Shown here one piece after another: positions 55,489 through 63,459 of a DNA stretch of 64,000 bases (the stretch's first letter is position 1; each line of letters opens with the position of its first letter). The position numbers and the translations under genes were made by a program. Source of the stretch: Candidatus Kryptonium sp. (GTDB lineage Bacteria > Bacteroidota > Ignavibacteria > Kryptoniales > Kryptoniaceae); NCBI GenBank assembly GCA_025060635.1, contig JANXBN010000003.1:54429-118428 (forward strand). The letters are read 5' to 3'. Below the pieces are notes generated by a model, which saw nothing but the letters and a program-made list of their open reading frames with translations, had not been told where the DNA came from and did not search any database.

Positions 55489-56525
55489 ATATAGATATTA
55501 AAAACTGGAAAAAGATCCTGATAATTCAAACTGCATTTATCGGTGATGTGGTGCTTGCGCTTCCACTTTTGCAAGTTTTGCGTAGGAAATTGCCTAATGC
55601 TGAAATTGATTTCATGCTTATACCTAAAACTGCTGAACTTTTAAAAAATCATCCAGATGTCAATGAAGTAATAGTTTTTGACAAGAAAAATAAAGATAGG
55701 GGATTGAGCGGAATCTTTAAATTGGCTAAAAAGGTAGCTTTAAAAAGATATGATGTTGTGTTCATATTACAAAGACATTTTAGAAGCGCTTTGATTCCTT
55801 TTTTAGCGAAGATTAAAATTCGCGTCGGATTTAACAAAAGTGCCTTTAAATTTCTTTATACTCACATAGTCAAATATGAGAAGATCCACGAGATTGAAAG
55901 AAACCTTTCATTGCTCAAACCGTTTGGCATAGAAACAAGCAGGAAAGAGCTTCCGAATCTTTATCCATCTGATGATGAAAAACTTTATGTTGATCAACTT
56001 CTTTCTGGAGTTAACTCAAAAATCATCAGTATTGCGCCAGGTTCTGTGTGGGAGACAAAAAGATGGTTGAAAGAAAAATTTGCAGAGCTTGCGAAACTTC
56101 TTTCGGATGATGGATTTGTAATTGCTCTCGTTGGAGGTGTTGAGGATTTCAAACTATGTGAGGAAATAAAAACTATGAGCGATGCGAAGAATGTTATAAA
56201 TTTTTGTGGGAAGCTAAGTTTGCTTCAGACAGCTGAACTAATTCGTCGTTCTGTGCTCCTTGTTTCAAATGATTCTGCACCAATGCACATTGCAGTTGCA
56301 ATGCGAACGCCGGTGGTTGCTATATTTGGCTCAACTGTGCCTGAATTTGGATTTTATCCATATGGTGAAAAAGATAGAGTTGTGCAAGTTGAAAATCTAT
56401 ATTGTAGACCTTGTGGAACTCACGGGAGAAAAAAATGTCCTGAAGGACATTTCAAGTGTATGAAGTTAATTGATTCAGAGAGAGTTTATCTTGAGGTCAA
56501 GAGTTTAATCCAAGAAATTGAATAA
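55485..56525 (+). CDS. Glycosyltransferase family 9, LPS heptosyltransferase
   Basis: 346 residues, GT-B fold. N-terminal IIQTAFIGDVVLALPLLQVL and C-terminal APGSVWETKRWLKEKFAELA and VSNDSAPMHIAVAMRTPVVAIFG are the GT9 signatures for ADP-heptose binding. A C-terminal CRPCGTHGRKKCPEGHFKCM has a Cys cluster common in this family. It would transfer heptose from ADP-heptose, whose synthesis genes are at 44074-45560, onto the core. Its 3' end overlaps the 3' end of waaA by 29 bases in opposite orientation. Whether it is heptosyltransferase I, II or III cannot be told. Confidence 0.9.
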   Translation: MNIDIKNWKKILIIQTAFIGDVVLALPLLQVLRRKLPNAEIDFMLIPKTAELLKNHPDVNEVIVFDKKNKDRGLSGIFKLAKKVALKRYDVVFILQRHFRSALIPFLAKIKIRVGFNKSAFKFLYTHIVKYEKIHEIERNLSLLKPFGIETSRKELPNLYPSDDEKLYVDQLLSGVNSKIISIAPGSVWETKRWLKEKFAELAKLLSDDGFVIALVGGVEDFKLCEEIKTMSDAKNVINFCGKLSLLQTAELIRRSVLLVSNDSAPMHIAVAMRTPVVAIFGSTVPEFGFYPYGEKDRVVQVENLYCRPCGTHGRKKCPEGHFKCMKLIDSERVYLEVKSLIQEIE

Positions 56526-57804
56526 TTTTTTCTGTTGCTCCAAGGTTTGAGGAAACAAGCTCAAATGATCTTTTGCCAGATTCAGTTCTAAGTTTTTCGT
56601 CCGAAAGTAATTTTCTTAGAGTTTTATAAAATTCTTTTTTGTCTTTTACGATGAAGCCACCTCCAATTTTTGCGAGATTTTGCGCCTCTGGCGAGTTGTT
56701 TATCTTCGGACCGTATATCACTGGAATCCCATAAGTGGCAGGTTCAAGCACATTGTGGATCCCCTGCTTAAAGCTCCCTCCAACATATGCAACATCAGCA
56801 TAAGCGTAAAGCGACATAAGATAACCAACAGCATCAACTATTATAACTTTTTGATCAGTGTAATTTTCAATCGCAGAAAACCTAATAAAAGAAATTTTGT
56901 CTGCAAGTTCTTCTTCTATTTTTCTAATGTTTTCTTCGGTAGGTTCGTGTGGAACTATAATTGTTAAAAGTTTTGGCTCATATTTCTGAATTTTTACGAT
57001 CGTCGGTATTATGATTTTTTCGTCATCTTCCCAACTGCTTCCGACGACAAAAATTTTCTTCTTCTCGTCATTTTTTGTCTTTGTTACATTGCTTGGAAGA
57101 GATGCTTTTTTCTTGGATTCTTTACTTCTGATGAAAACCTGATCATATCTTGTGTCGCCAGTTGAAAATATCTTCGGTTTCTTTAGTTTTAATTTTGAAA
57201 TGTTTTTTTCGTCGTTCTTTGAGATCAAAAAGATATAATCGCATAACTCATAGAATGTGCTATAGAAAAATCGTTGTGGAAACGATGTCTTTTTCTCATT
57301 AACAATTGCGTTTGCTATGCATATCGTGAAATTGTTTTTTCGTGCCATATGGATATGGTTTGGCCAGATGTCGTACTTCATTAGAAAAAGATAAGTTTTA
57401 TGAGATTTTATTAGGTTTGTGAATTTTTTAGCGTTGAAGATTGAGTCAAAAGGGATGTAAGAGATCACATCTGCAAGTGGATAGTTTTTTGAATGTTCAT
57501 ATCCGGATGGAGAAAAGAAGGTTACGATTATATTTGGGTTAATTTTTTCTCTAATTTTTGCTATCAATGGTTTAGCCTGTTCAAATTCACCAAGTGATGA
57601 GGAATGAAACCAAAATGTTGGTTTTTGTGGGTTGAATTTTTGCTTTATTTTTAATTCAAGATTTTTGAAGAGATCTTTTCGCCCTTCTATGCCCTTTTTT
57701 GCTTTTTTATTCAGATGCCCGAGAATGTGAAAAGCGACGAAAAGAATCGGGATAAGAAATAAGTTGTAAAAAATCAGCGTTAGAATCAGATTAAATTTCT
57801 TCAT
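56497..57804 (-). CDS. waaA: 3-deoxy-D-manno-octulosonic acid (Kdo) transferase
   Basis: ATG 57804 is chosen, giving 435 residues that start MKKFNLILTLIFYN with the usual N-terminal membrane anchor; a longer frame to 57894 would add 30 polar residues that overlap the EnvC-like gene. The GT30 signatures are WFHSSSLGEFEQAKPLIAKI, PFDS, MKYDIWPN, and C-terminal VGGSFKQGIHNVLEPATYGIPVIYGP. It adds Kdo to lipid A precursor at the inner membrane. It is 10 bases downstream of the EnvC-like gene. Confidence 0.93.
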   Translation of the reverse strand: MKKFNLILTLIFYNLFLIPILFVAFHILGHLNKKAKKGIEGRKDLFKNLELKIKQKFNPQKPTFWFHSSSLGEFEQAKPLIAKIREKINPNIIVTFFSPSGYEHSKNYPLADVISYIPFDSIFNAKKFTNLIKSHKTYLFLMKYDIWPNHIHMARKNNFTICIANAIVNEKKTSFPQRFFYSTFYELCDYIFLISKNDEKNISKLKLKKPKIFSTGDTRYDQVFIRSKESKKKASLPSNVTKTKNDEKKKIFVVGSSWEDDEKIIIPTIVKIQKYEPKLLTIIVPHEPTEENIRKIEEELADKISFIRFSAIENYTDQKVIIVDAVGYLMSLYAYADVAYVGGSFKQGIHNVLEPATYGIPVIYGPKINNSPEAQNLAKIGGGFIVKDKKEFYKTLRKLLSDEKLRTESGKRSFELVSSNLGATEKIIQFLGLNS

Positions 57805-57814
57805 TATGGTATGT

Positions 57815-58993
57815 TTATTTTTTTGAAAGCCATATCTCTGGGTTTTGTTGTTGTCGTTCATACCATATTTCAAAATGAACAATTGAACCTTCAATTGAAT
57901 CCCCGCTTCTGCCTATGACCTGTCCTGACTTTACTGTTTCGCCTTCGTTGACAAATATATCTGATAAGTTAGCATAAACTGTTCTAAAACCACCGTCGTG
58001 TGTTATGATGATTATATTTTCAAAACTCGGTAGCCAAAAAATTTTTGAAACGATTCCGTCTGCGACTGCTTTAACCGGGCTATTTTCTGGAACTGCAATA
58101 TCAACACCATAATTTAGCGTAATAGTTTTAAGGGTAGGGTGTATTTGCTCCCCGAAACGAGATATTATCTTTCCATTATCTACGGGCCATGGAAGTTTAC
58201 CTCGTAGTTTAGCGAAGTTTCCTTCTATTTTTGGAATTTCTACATCTGTTTTCTTCTGTTCAAGTTTTCTTTTCCTTTCTTCTTCAATTAGTTTTGCGAT
58301 AACAGTTTCAAGCTCCTTAATTGCTTTTTTCCTCCGTTCAAGTTGTATTTGCAAATTTTGTTTATCTTTCCTTATCTTCGCAAGGATTTCTCTTTTTTCT
58401 CTTATGCTTGCCTGAAGATTAAGTTCTTCTTTTTCTTTCTGATTGACCAGATCCTTTTGTTTTGATAAGACAGATTCAAGTTCATTTTTTTGTTCTTTTA
58501 ACTTCGTATGTAATGCGTAGATGGAGTCAATTGTCTTTTTTCTGTATTCTGTAAATTTTTTAAGGTAAACAGTTCGCGTCAACATTTGATTAATTGATTT
58601 TGCGGTTAAAATCAATTCAAGATCGTGAGTTCTGCCCCGTTTGTAAAGTGCCCTGACATATTTAGCATACTGCTCTTTTAAGGTTTGGATTTCGCTTTCG
58701 GATTTGTAAATTTCGGTCTGAAGCTGATGGATCTGTTGTTCGTTTTCTTTGATTTGTTTTTTCAATTCAGCAATTAATCGTCTCAAGAGATTATCTTTCC
58801 TTTCGTAATCATCTATTAATTCCAGTGTGATCTTTTCTTCTCTTTGTGCTTGTTTAATTTTGTTTTCAAAAATCTCTATCTCTTTGCGAAGGCGATTTAA
58901 CTCTTCTCTTTTTTGCTTTATTTTATCCTGCGAGTTTTGCTCAGTGGTTGTGAGAAAAATTAGCAATAAACTTAAAATCCAAACTCTTTCCAT
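57815..58993 (-). CDS. EnvC-like coiled-coil protein with degenerate LytM (M23) domain
   Basis: 392 residues. A hydrophobic leader is followed by long coiled coils (about 22-245), then a LytM fold (about 265-390). Canonical M23 zinc ligands are replaced: HxGxD reads N294-Y-G-V-D298, the YxHLS His is Asn342, and the HxH pair is Ile371-Val-His373. So it probably cannot hydrolyse peptidoglycan and, like E. coli EnvC, may activate a separate amidase at the division site. Its start overlaps the end of the UbiD-family gene by 22 bases, and waaA follows. Confidence 0.88.
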   Translation of the reverse strand: MERVWILSLLLIFLTTTEQNSQDKIKQKREELNRLRKEIEIFENKIKQAQREEKITLELIDDYERKDNLLRRLIAELKKQIKENEQQIHQLQTEIYKSESEIQTLKEQYAKYVRALYKRGRTHDLELILTAKSINQMLTRTVYLKKFTEYRKKTIDSIYALHTKLKEQKNELESVLSKQKDLVNQKEKEELNLQASIREKREILAKIRKDKQNLQIQLERRKKAIKELETVIAKLIEEERKRKLEQKKTDVEIPKIEGNFAKLRGKLPWPVDNGKIISRFGEQIHPTLKTITLNYGVDIAVPENSPVKAVADGIVSKIFWLPSFENIIIITHDGGFRTVYANLSDIFVNEGETVKSGQVIGRSGDSIEGSIVHFEIWYERQQQNPEIWLSKK

Positions 58994-60762
58994 CGTTGAG
59001 TGATACTTTCTTTGACTTTTTCATCCATTTTTATAACTTCAAGCCACGGCTTGTGATGTCCTTCTTCTTCAAATTTTCTCGTGCAATCAATTGCCATTCG
59101 GCGACCAAAATAGGGAAGAACGCGATAATTTAAATTTCTCTCGTCAAAAAATATATCTCTCTCGGGATCAAATCTCGTAAATATCCCCCACACAAGTTCA
59201 GTTTTATCGTGGATGTTAACCTCTTCATCTACAATGAACATAATTCTGATCTTTCTACCGATGTCAAGATTCCATATTTCTCTTGCTATCTCTCTGGCTT
59301 TAAATGGTTTATCTTTTTTGATTTTTATTACAAGAATTCCATCAACTGGTCTTAATTCATCAATGATCTCGCTTTTACCTTTCAATTCAGGTATATCAAT
59401 TTTCTCTATCTCAAACGGTTGTCTTTCTTTTTTAGGGGTTGCATCAATTCCAAGTTTTGAACCGTGGTCCGTTGTTGGTCCTGCGACATCAAGTGTATCA
59501 GTGTGGGCATCTCTTACGAAGATCAAATCTTGTGAAAAGTCAACCCATTTTAAAATTTCAATTGCGACATCTTTTAGGTTTTCTGGATTTATGTTTTTGT
59601 CAACAGCTATCAAAATTTTAGTTAAAGAAAGTTGTCCAAGTCCCCAAACTCCCATCATTGCTTTAACTGCTTGTCGTGGGAAGTAGCTCTCAACAGATAA
59701 AATGCCCAAGTTATGGAAGCCAGCTTCTTCACTTATATACATCTTTTCTATTTCGGGAAGTTGCATTTTTATGATGGGGAAGAAAATTTCAGATATTGCT
59801 TTTCCAATCCAAGTATCTTCCATCGGAGGTTTTCCAACTATTGTTGCTGGGTAAATCGCATCTTTTCTATGAGTGATTGCAGTGACATGCAAAACGGGAA
59901 ATGGTTCAGAAAGTGAATAATATCCGAAATGATCACCAAACGGACCTTCAGTCCTGCGTTCAAATGGATAAGCATAACCTTCAATTATAAATTCAGCGTT
60001 TGCCGGAACTAATATTGGGATTGTTTTCGCTTTTACAAGACGAATTTTTTCATTAAGAAGATATGAGGCAAACATAAGTTCATCAAGATTAGGTGGTAGA
60101 GGGACGATTGCAGAAAAGATTAGCGCTGGATGTCCGCCAATTGCGATGGCTACAGGAAGTGGTTTGTTAAGTTTTTCAGCTTTCCAATAGTGATAAGCTC
60201 CTGTTTTATGGCTTTGCCAATGAAGCCCTGCGGTTTTTTCGTCATAAAGTTGAATTCTATACATCCCAACATTTCTTTTTCCCGTTTCTGGATCGTGAGT
60301 TATAACAAGTGGTAACGTGATGAACTTGCCTCCATCTTTAGGCCAGCATTTCAGCACAGGAATTTCAAAAAGGTTGGGATTAAGATTTACCACTTCTTGA
60401 ACAGGCGCGTTTTTAACAACTTTAGGTTTTAACGCTTTGAAAAGTTTAAAGAAATATCTTCTATTTTTGTAAATGTTTTTAGGCGTAGGTTTTTCAGTTA
60501 GAAATTCAACAAGCCATTTGAAAGTTTCCGCAGGTTCATTTTTGATTGCAAGCTTAACTCTCTCGTATGTTCCAAGTAGATTTATCGTTACGGGAAACTT
60601 ACTATCTTTAACGTTTTTAAATAAAAGAGCCGGACCGCTTGATTTTACAACCCTGTCTGCGATCTCGGTAATTTCAAGCTCTGTGGAAACTTCAGCGTTA
60701 ATTTCTTTAAGTTCGTTTCTTTCCCTTAAAATCTTCAGGAAACTTCTTAAATCTTGAGCCAA
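58972..60762 (-). CDS. UbiD-family decarboxylase (probably menaquinone pathway)
   Basis: 596 residues. UbiD/prFMN-type enzyme: conserved LITLPLVITHDPETGKRNVGMYR-like segment (FITLPLVITHDPETG), AIAIGGHPAL, and FIIEGYAYPFERRTEGPFGDHFGYYS, which has the Glu-Arg-Glu active-site pattern. C-terminal KFEEEGHHKPWLEVI. The length near 600 fits Bacteroidota menaquinone-biosynthesis decarboxylases rather than the 490-residue E. coli UbiD. It needs the prenyl-FMN cofactor from UbiX, not in this window. The acceptor is not certain. Divergent from the SDR gene across 53 bases. Confidence 0.85.
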   Translation of the reverse strand: MAQDLRSFLKILRERNELKEINAEVSTELEITEIADRVVKSSGPALLFKNVKDSKFPVTINLLGTYERVKLAIKNEPAETFKWLVEFLTEKPTPKNIYKNRRYFFKLFKALKPKVVKNAPVQEVVNLNPNLFEIPVLKCWPKDGGKFITLPLVITHDPETGKRNVGMYRIQLYDEKTAGLHWQSHKTGAYHYWKAEKLNKPLPVAIAIGGHPALIFSAIVPLPPNLDELMFASYLLNEKIRLVKAKTIPILVPANAEFIIEGYAYPFERRTEGPFGDHFGYYSLSEPFPVLHVTAITHRKDAIYPATIVGKPPMEDTWIGKAISEIFFPIIKMQLPEIEKMYISEEAGFHNLGILSVESYFPRQAVKAMMGVWGLGQLSLTKILIAVDKNINPENLKDVAIEILKWVDFSQDLIFVRDAHTDTLDVAGPTTDHGSKLGIDATPKKERQPFEIEKIDIPELKGKSEIIDELRPVDGILVIKIKKDKPFKAREIAREIWNLDIGRKIRIMFIVDEEVNIHDKTELVWGIFTRFDPERDIFFDERNLNYRVLPYFGRRMAIDCTRKFEEEGHHKPWLEVIKMDEKVKESITQRWKEFGF

Positions 60763-60779
60763 TGCGATGAAATTTTTTG

Positions 60780-60808
60780 TTTGTAAAATTTTTAGTATAA
60801 TTTAACAA
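60780..60808 (-). promoter_or_regulatory. Candidate promoter of the UbiD-EnvC-waaA run
   Basis: On the minus strand: TTGTTA (60803-60808), 17 bases, TACAAA (60780-60785). It overlaps the -10 of the oppositely oriented SDR promoter at 60796-60801. Confidence 0.4.
60796..60801 (+). promoter_or_regulatory. Candidate -10 element for the SDR gene
   Basis: Exact TATAAT, 14 bases before the ATG at 60816, with a T-tract (TTTTTT, 60773-60778) at the -35 position rather than a good hexamer. It would give a leader of only about 8 bases. Confidence 0.4.
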
Positions 60809-60815
60809 AATTCAG

Positions 60816-61931
60816 ATGGGCTTACAAACAAAAAATTACTTTGTAATGTCAGCTGCACTTTTCACGGGCTTTCCGGGATTTATCGGGGCGAGGTTGATAA
60901 AAAGACTGTTTGATTATAGGCGGGATATAGAGAGGTTTTATCTTATTGTTCAGGAAAAGTATCTTTCTCTTGCGAATGAGACGATCAAAAAAATTCTCAC
61001 AGAATTTCCGTCAATGTCAAAAGCATTTCAAGTTATAATAGGTGATATCACTCTACCAAATCTTGGAATTGAAAGTCCAGAGAAGATTAAAGATGAAATA
61101 ACGGAATGTTTTCATCTTGCAGCTGTTTATGATCTTGCTGTTCCTTTTGAGGTGGGTTACCGAGTAAATGTTTTGGGGACTGAAAATGTTGTTAATTTTT
61201 TGAAAAATTGTCCCAATTTGCGAAAATTTAACTATGTAAGCACAGCTTATGTTTCCGGTCTTGCGACTGGAGTTTTTAGTGAAGATGATTTTGACCTCGG
61301 ACAGGGTTTTAAAAATTTTTATGAGCAGACGAAATTTCTCGCTGAAAAAGTTGTGAGAGAAAATCAGAAGTTTATTCCCACGACGATTTATAGACCAGGG
61401 ATAGTTGTTGGTGATTCAAAAACTGGTGAAACCGCTAAATTTGATGGACCTTATTATGTCATTCTTTTGATGCTAAAGCTCCCAAACTATTCCCCGTTTC
61501 CTAAAGTTGGATCGGGTGAGGCAGAAGTTAACATTGTTCCTGTGGATTATGTGGTTGATTCAATTGCTTATTTGAGTGGACTTGATGAGACAGTTGGAAA
61601 AGTTTTTCATCTTACAGATCCGAGACCACACAAGGTTTTTGAGTTGGTTCAAATTTTCGCTGAACGGCTTGGAAAAAGTTTTATTTATTTCCGCATTTCA
61701 CCCCAAACAATGAAAAAGTTGATGAAACCTCAATTCTTGCAAAGAGTTGTTGGTATTCCTGTGCAGTTGATTGATTACTTTGATCATCATATTCATTATG
61801 ATTGTAGTTTTACAACTTCAATTTTAGAGCGAGGTTATATAAGGTGTCCAGATTTGCTTGATTATGTTGATGTCATGATTGAGTTCGTTCGTAGGAATAA
61901 AGGTAGGATTGCAAGACGGGGCTTAAGTTAA
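60816..61931 (+). CDS. Extended SDR-family NAD(P)-dependent reductase/epimerase
   Basis: 371 residues. Rossmann motif FTGFPGFIGARL near the N-terminus, and the SDR triad is suggested by YVSTAYVSG (Ser) and YEQTKFLAE (Tyr-x3-Lys). CFHLAAVYDL is the family's NAA-like motif. The N-terminal arrangement resembles thioester-reductase/fatty acyl reductase domains (NAD_binding_4) more than sugar epimerases. No thioesterase or carrier neighbour indicates the substrate. ATG 60816 is used; a second ATG at 60846 (MSAALFTGFPG) would be a more usual SDR start and cannot be excluded. Confidence 0.75.
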   Translation: MGLQTKNYFVMSAALFTGFPGFIGARLIKRLFDYRRDIERFYLIVQEKYLSLANETIKKILTEFPSMSKAFQVIIGDITLPNLGIESPEKIKDEITECFHLAAVYDLAVPFEVGYRVNVLGTENVVNFLKNCPNLRKFNYVSTAYVSGLATGVFSEDDFDLGQGFKNFYEQTKFLAEKVVRENQKFIPTTIYRPGIVVGDSKTGETAKFDGPYYVILLMLKLPNYSPFPKVGSGEAEVNIVPVDYVVDSIAYLSGLDETVGKVFHLTDPRPHKVFELVQIFAERLGKSFIYFRISPQTMKKLMKPQFLQRVVGIPVQLIDYFDHHIHYDCSFTTSILERGYIRCPDLLDYVDVMIEFVRRNKGRIARRGLS

Positions 61932-61939
61932 GGTAATTT

Positions 61940-61968
61940 TTGAGTTTAAATTCAAAAGGTTTTAAATT
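61940..61968 (+). promoter_or_regulatory. Candidate promoter of the phosphohexomutase gene
   Basis: TTGAGT (61940-61945), 17 bases, TAAATT (61963-61968), about 36 bases before the ATG. Match to consensus is moderate. Confidence 0.3.
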
Positions 61969-62004
61969 TAATCTGCACAAATTAAAAACAAAACCAAAAA
62001 GAAC

Positions 62005-63405
62005 ATGGCACATATAAAATTTGGAACTGATGGTTGGAGAGGTATAATTGCCAAAGATTTCACATTTGAGAATTTAACGAAGGTTGCAATTGCAACCGCC
62101 AAATTTTATAAAAGACATAAAAAAGCTAAAAACGGACTTGTCATAGGATATGACACAAGATTTCTCTCACGAGAGTTTGCTGAACATGTTGCAACCGTGA
62201 TATCGAATTTTGGAATAAAGGTTTTACTGTCCGACGGATATTGCCCAACGCCTGCAGTTTCATTAGCAATTCCAAAATTTAATTGTGCTGGAGGAGTTGT
62301 TATAACCGCAAGCCATAATCCTTATAAATACAATGGCTATAAGCTAAAAGCGGATTTCGGCGGTCCTGAAGAGATTGAGAACATAGAAAAAGTTGAAAAA
62401 GAAGCGAATAAACTCCCAAAGTCAGAAATTGAAAAAGTGAAAAAGTCATTTGAACAGCTAAAGGATAAGGGATTAATTGAACTTGTTGACTTGAAAAAAA
62501 TTTACATTGATGATTTAAAAACGAAAATAGATGTTGAAGCAATAGAAAGATCAGGGCTGAAAATAGCTCACGATGCGATGTATGGAGCAGGGCAAAAGAT
62601 TTTGAATGAGATTATACCTTCAGCGGTTGTCATTCATAATGAATTTAATCCTTCATTTGGTGGAGTAAGTCCTGAACCAATTGCGAAAAATCTTGCCGAA
62701 TTAATGCGACTTGTTCCAGAGAAAGGTTTTGATGTAGGTCTTGCAACGGATGGGGACGCAGATAGAATTGGCGCTGTTGATGAAAAAGGAAATTTCGTAG
62801 ATCCGCAAAGAGTATTTGCGATTTTGTTAAAGTATTTTTACGAAGATAAAGGTTTAAGAGGCGATGTTGTTAAAACTGTGTCCGTTGGATTAATGGTTGA
62901 TAAACTTGCGAATAAATATGGCTTAAAAGTTTATGAACTACCTGTTGGTTTTAAACATGTGGCAACGCTTATGGTTACTAAGGATGTGATGATCGGCGGT
63001 GAAGAAAGCGGCGGAATCGGAGTTAAAACTCATATACCAGAGCGAGATGGGTTATTTCTTGGATTGACAATTTGTGAAATGATGGTCAAAAGAGGGAAAA
63101 AACTTTCTGAAATAGTTGATGAAATTTTTGAAGAAATAGGTCCTCACTATTACAAGAGAATTGATCTTCACACCACAGAAGCACACAAACAGAAAATTCT
63201 TGGAAGGCTTAAGAAAGGATTAAAAGAAATTGCGGGTTATAAAGTTAACAATGTCCTAACAATTGATGGATTTAAATTCTTCTTTGATAATGGCTGGCTT
63301 CTTGTGAGGGCTTCGGGAACCGAACCATTGTTAAGATTCTATTGTGAAATGGATGATCCTGAGAAAGTTGATAAAGTCCTTGATTGGATTGTCAATCTAA
63401 AATAA
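62005..63405 (+). CDS. Phosphoglucomutase/phosphomannomutase
   Basis: alpha-D-phosphohexomutase of 466 residues interconverting hexose 1- and 6-phosphates for glycan precursors. The start FGTDGWRGIIAKDFTFEN is family-typical. The phosphoserine loop is TASHNP with Ser103. Mg binding is DGDADR at 249-254. The sugar-binding loop is GGEESGGIG, and the phosphate-binding loop is RASGTEPLLRFYCE. Glucose or mannose preference is not determined by these motifs; a phosphoglucosamine mutase is less likely. Confidence 0.92.
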   Translation: MAHIKFGTDGWRGIIAKDFTFENLTKVAIATAKFYKRHKKAKNGLVIGYDTRFLSREFAEHVATVISNFGIKVLLSDGYCPTPAVSLAIPKFNCAGGVVITASHNPYKYNGYKLKADFGGPEEIENIEKVEKEANKLPKSEIEKVKKSFEQLKDKGLIELVDLKKIYIDDLKTKIDVEAIERSGLKIAHDAMYGAGQKILNEIIPSAVVIHNEFNPSFGGVSPEPIAKNLAELMRLVPEKGFDVGLATDGDADRIGAVDEKGNFVDPQRVFAILLKYFYEDKGLRGDVVKTVSVGLMVDKLANKYGLKVYELPVGFKHVATLMVTKDVMIGGEESGGIGVKTHIPERDGLFLGLTICEMMVKRGKKLSEIVDEIFEEIGPHYYKRIDLHTTEAHKQKILGRLKKGLKEIAGYKVNNVLTIDGFKFFFDNGWLLVRASGTEPLLRFYCEMDDPEKVDKVLDWIVNLK

Positions 63406-63438
63406 AAACAAAAAACCCCGACTGTTTGAAGTCGGGGT
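63404..63438 (-). terminator. Intrinsic terminator of the acyl-CoA dehydrogenase gene (minus strand)
   Basis: CCCCGACT (63416-63423) pairs with AGTCGGGG (63430-63437), extended by A63415-T63438, with a 6-base loop. On the minus strand it is followed by TTTTTTGTTTTTATT. The plus side has no T-run after the stem, so it mainly serves the leftward gene. Confidence 0.85.
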
Positions 63439-63459
63439 CGCCCTTAAGTTTTAAGTTGT

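Noticed and set aside
57805-57894. Longer start for the Kdo transferase
   Set aside because: The extra 30 residues are polar and overlap the EnvC-like coding end; ATG 57804 gives the family's usual membrane-anchor start.
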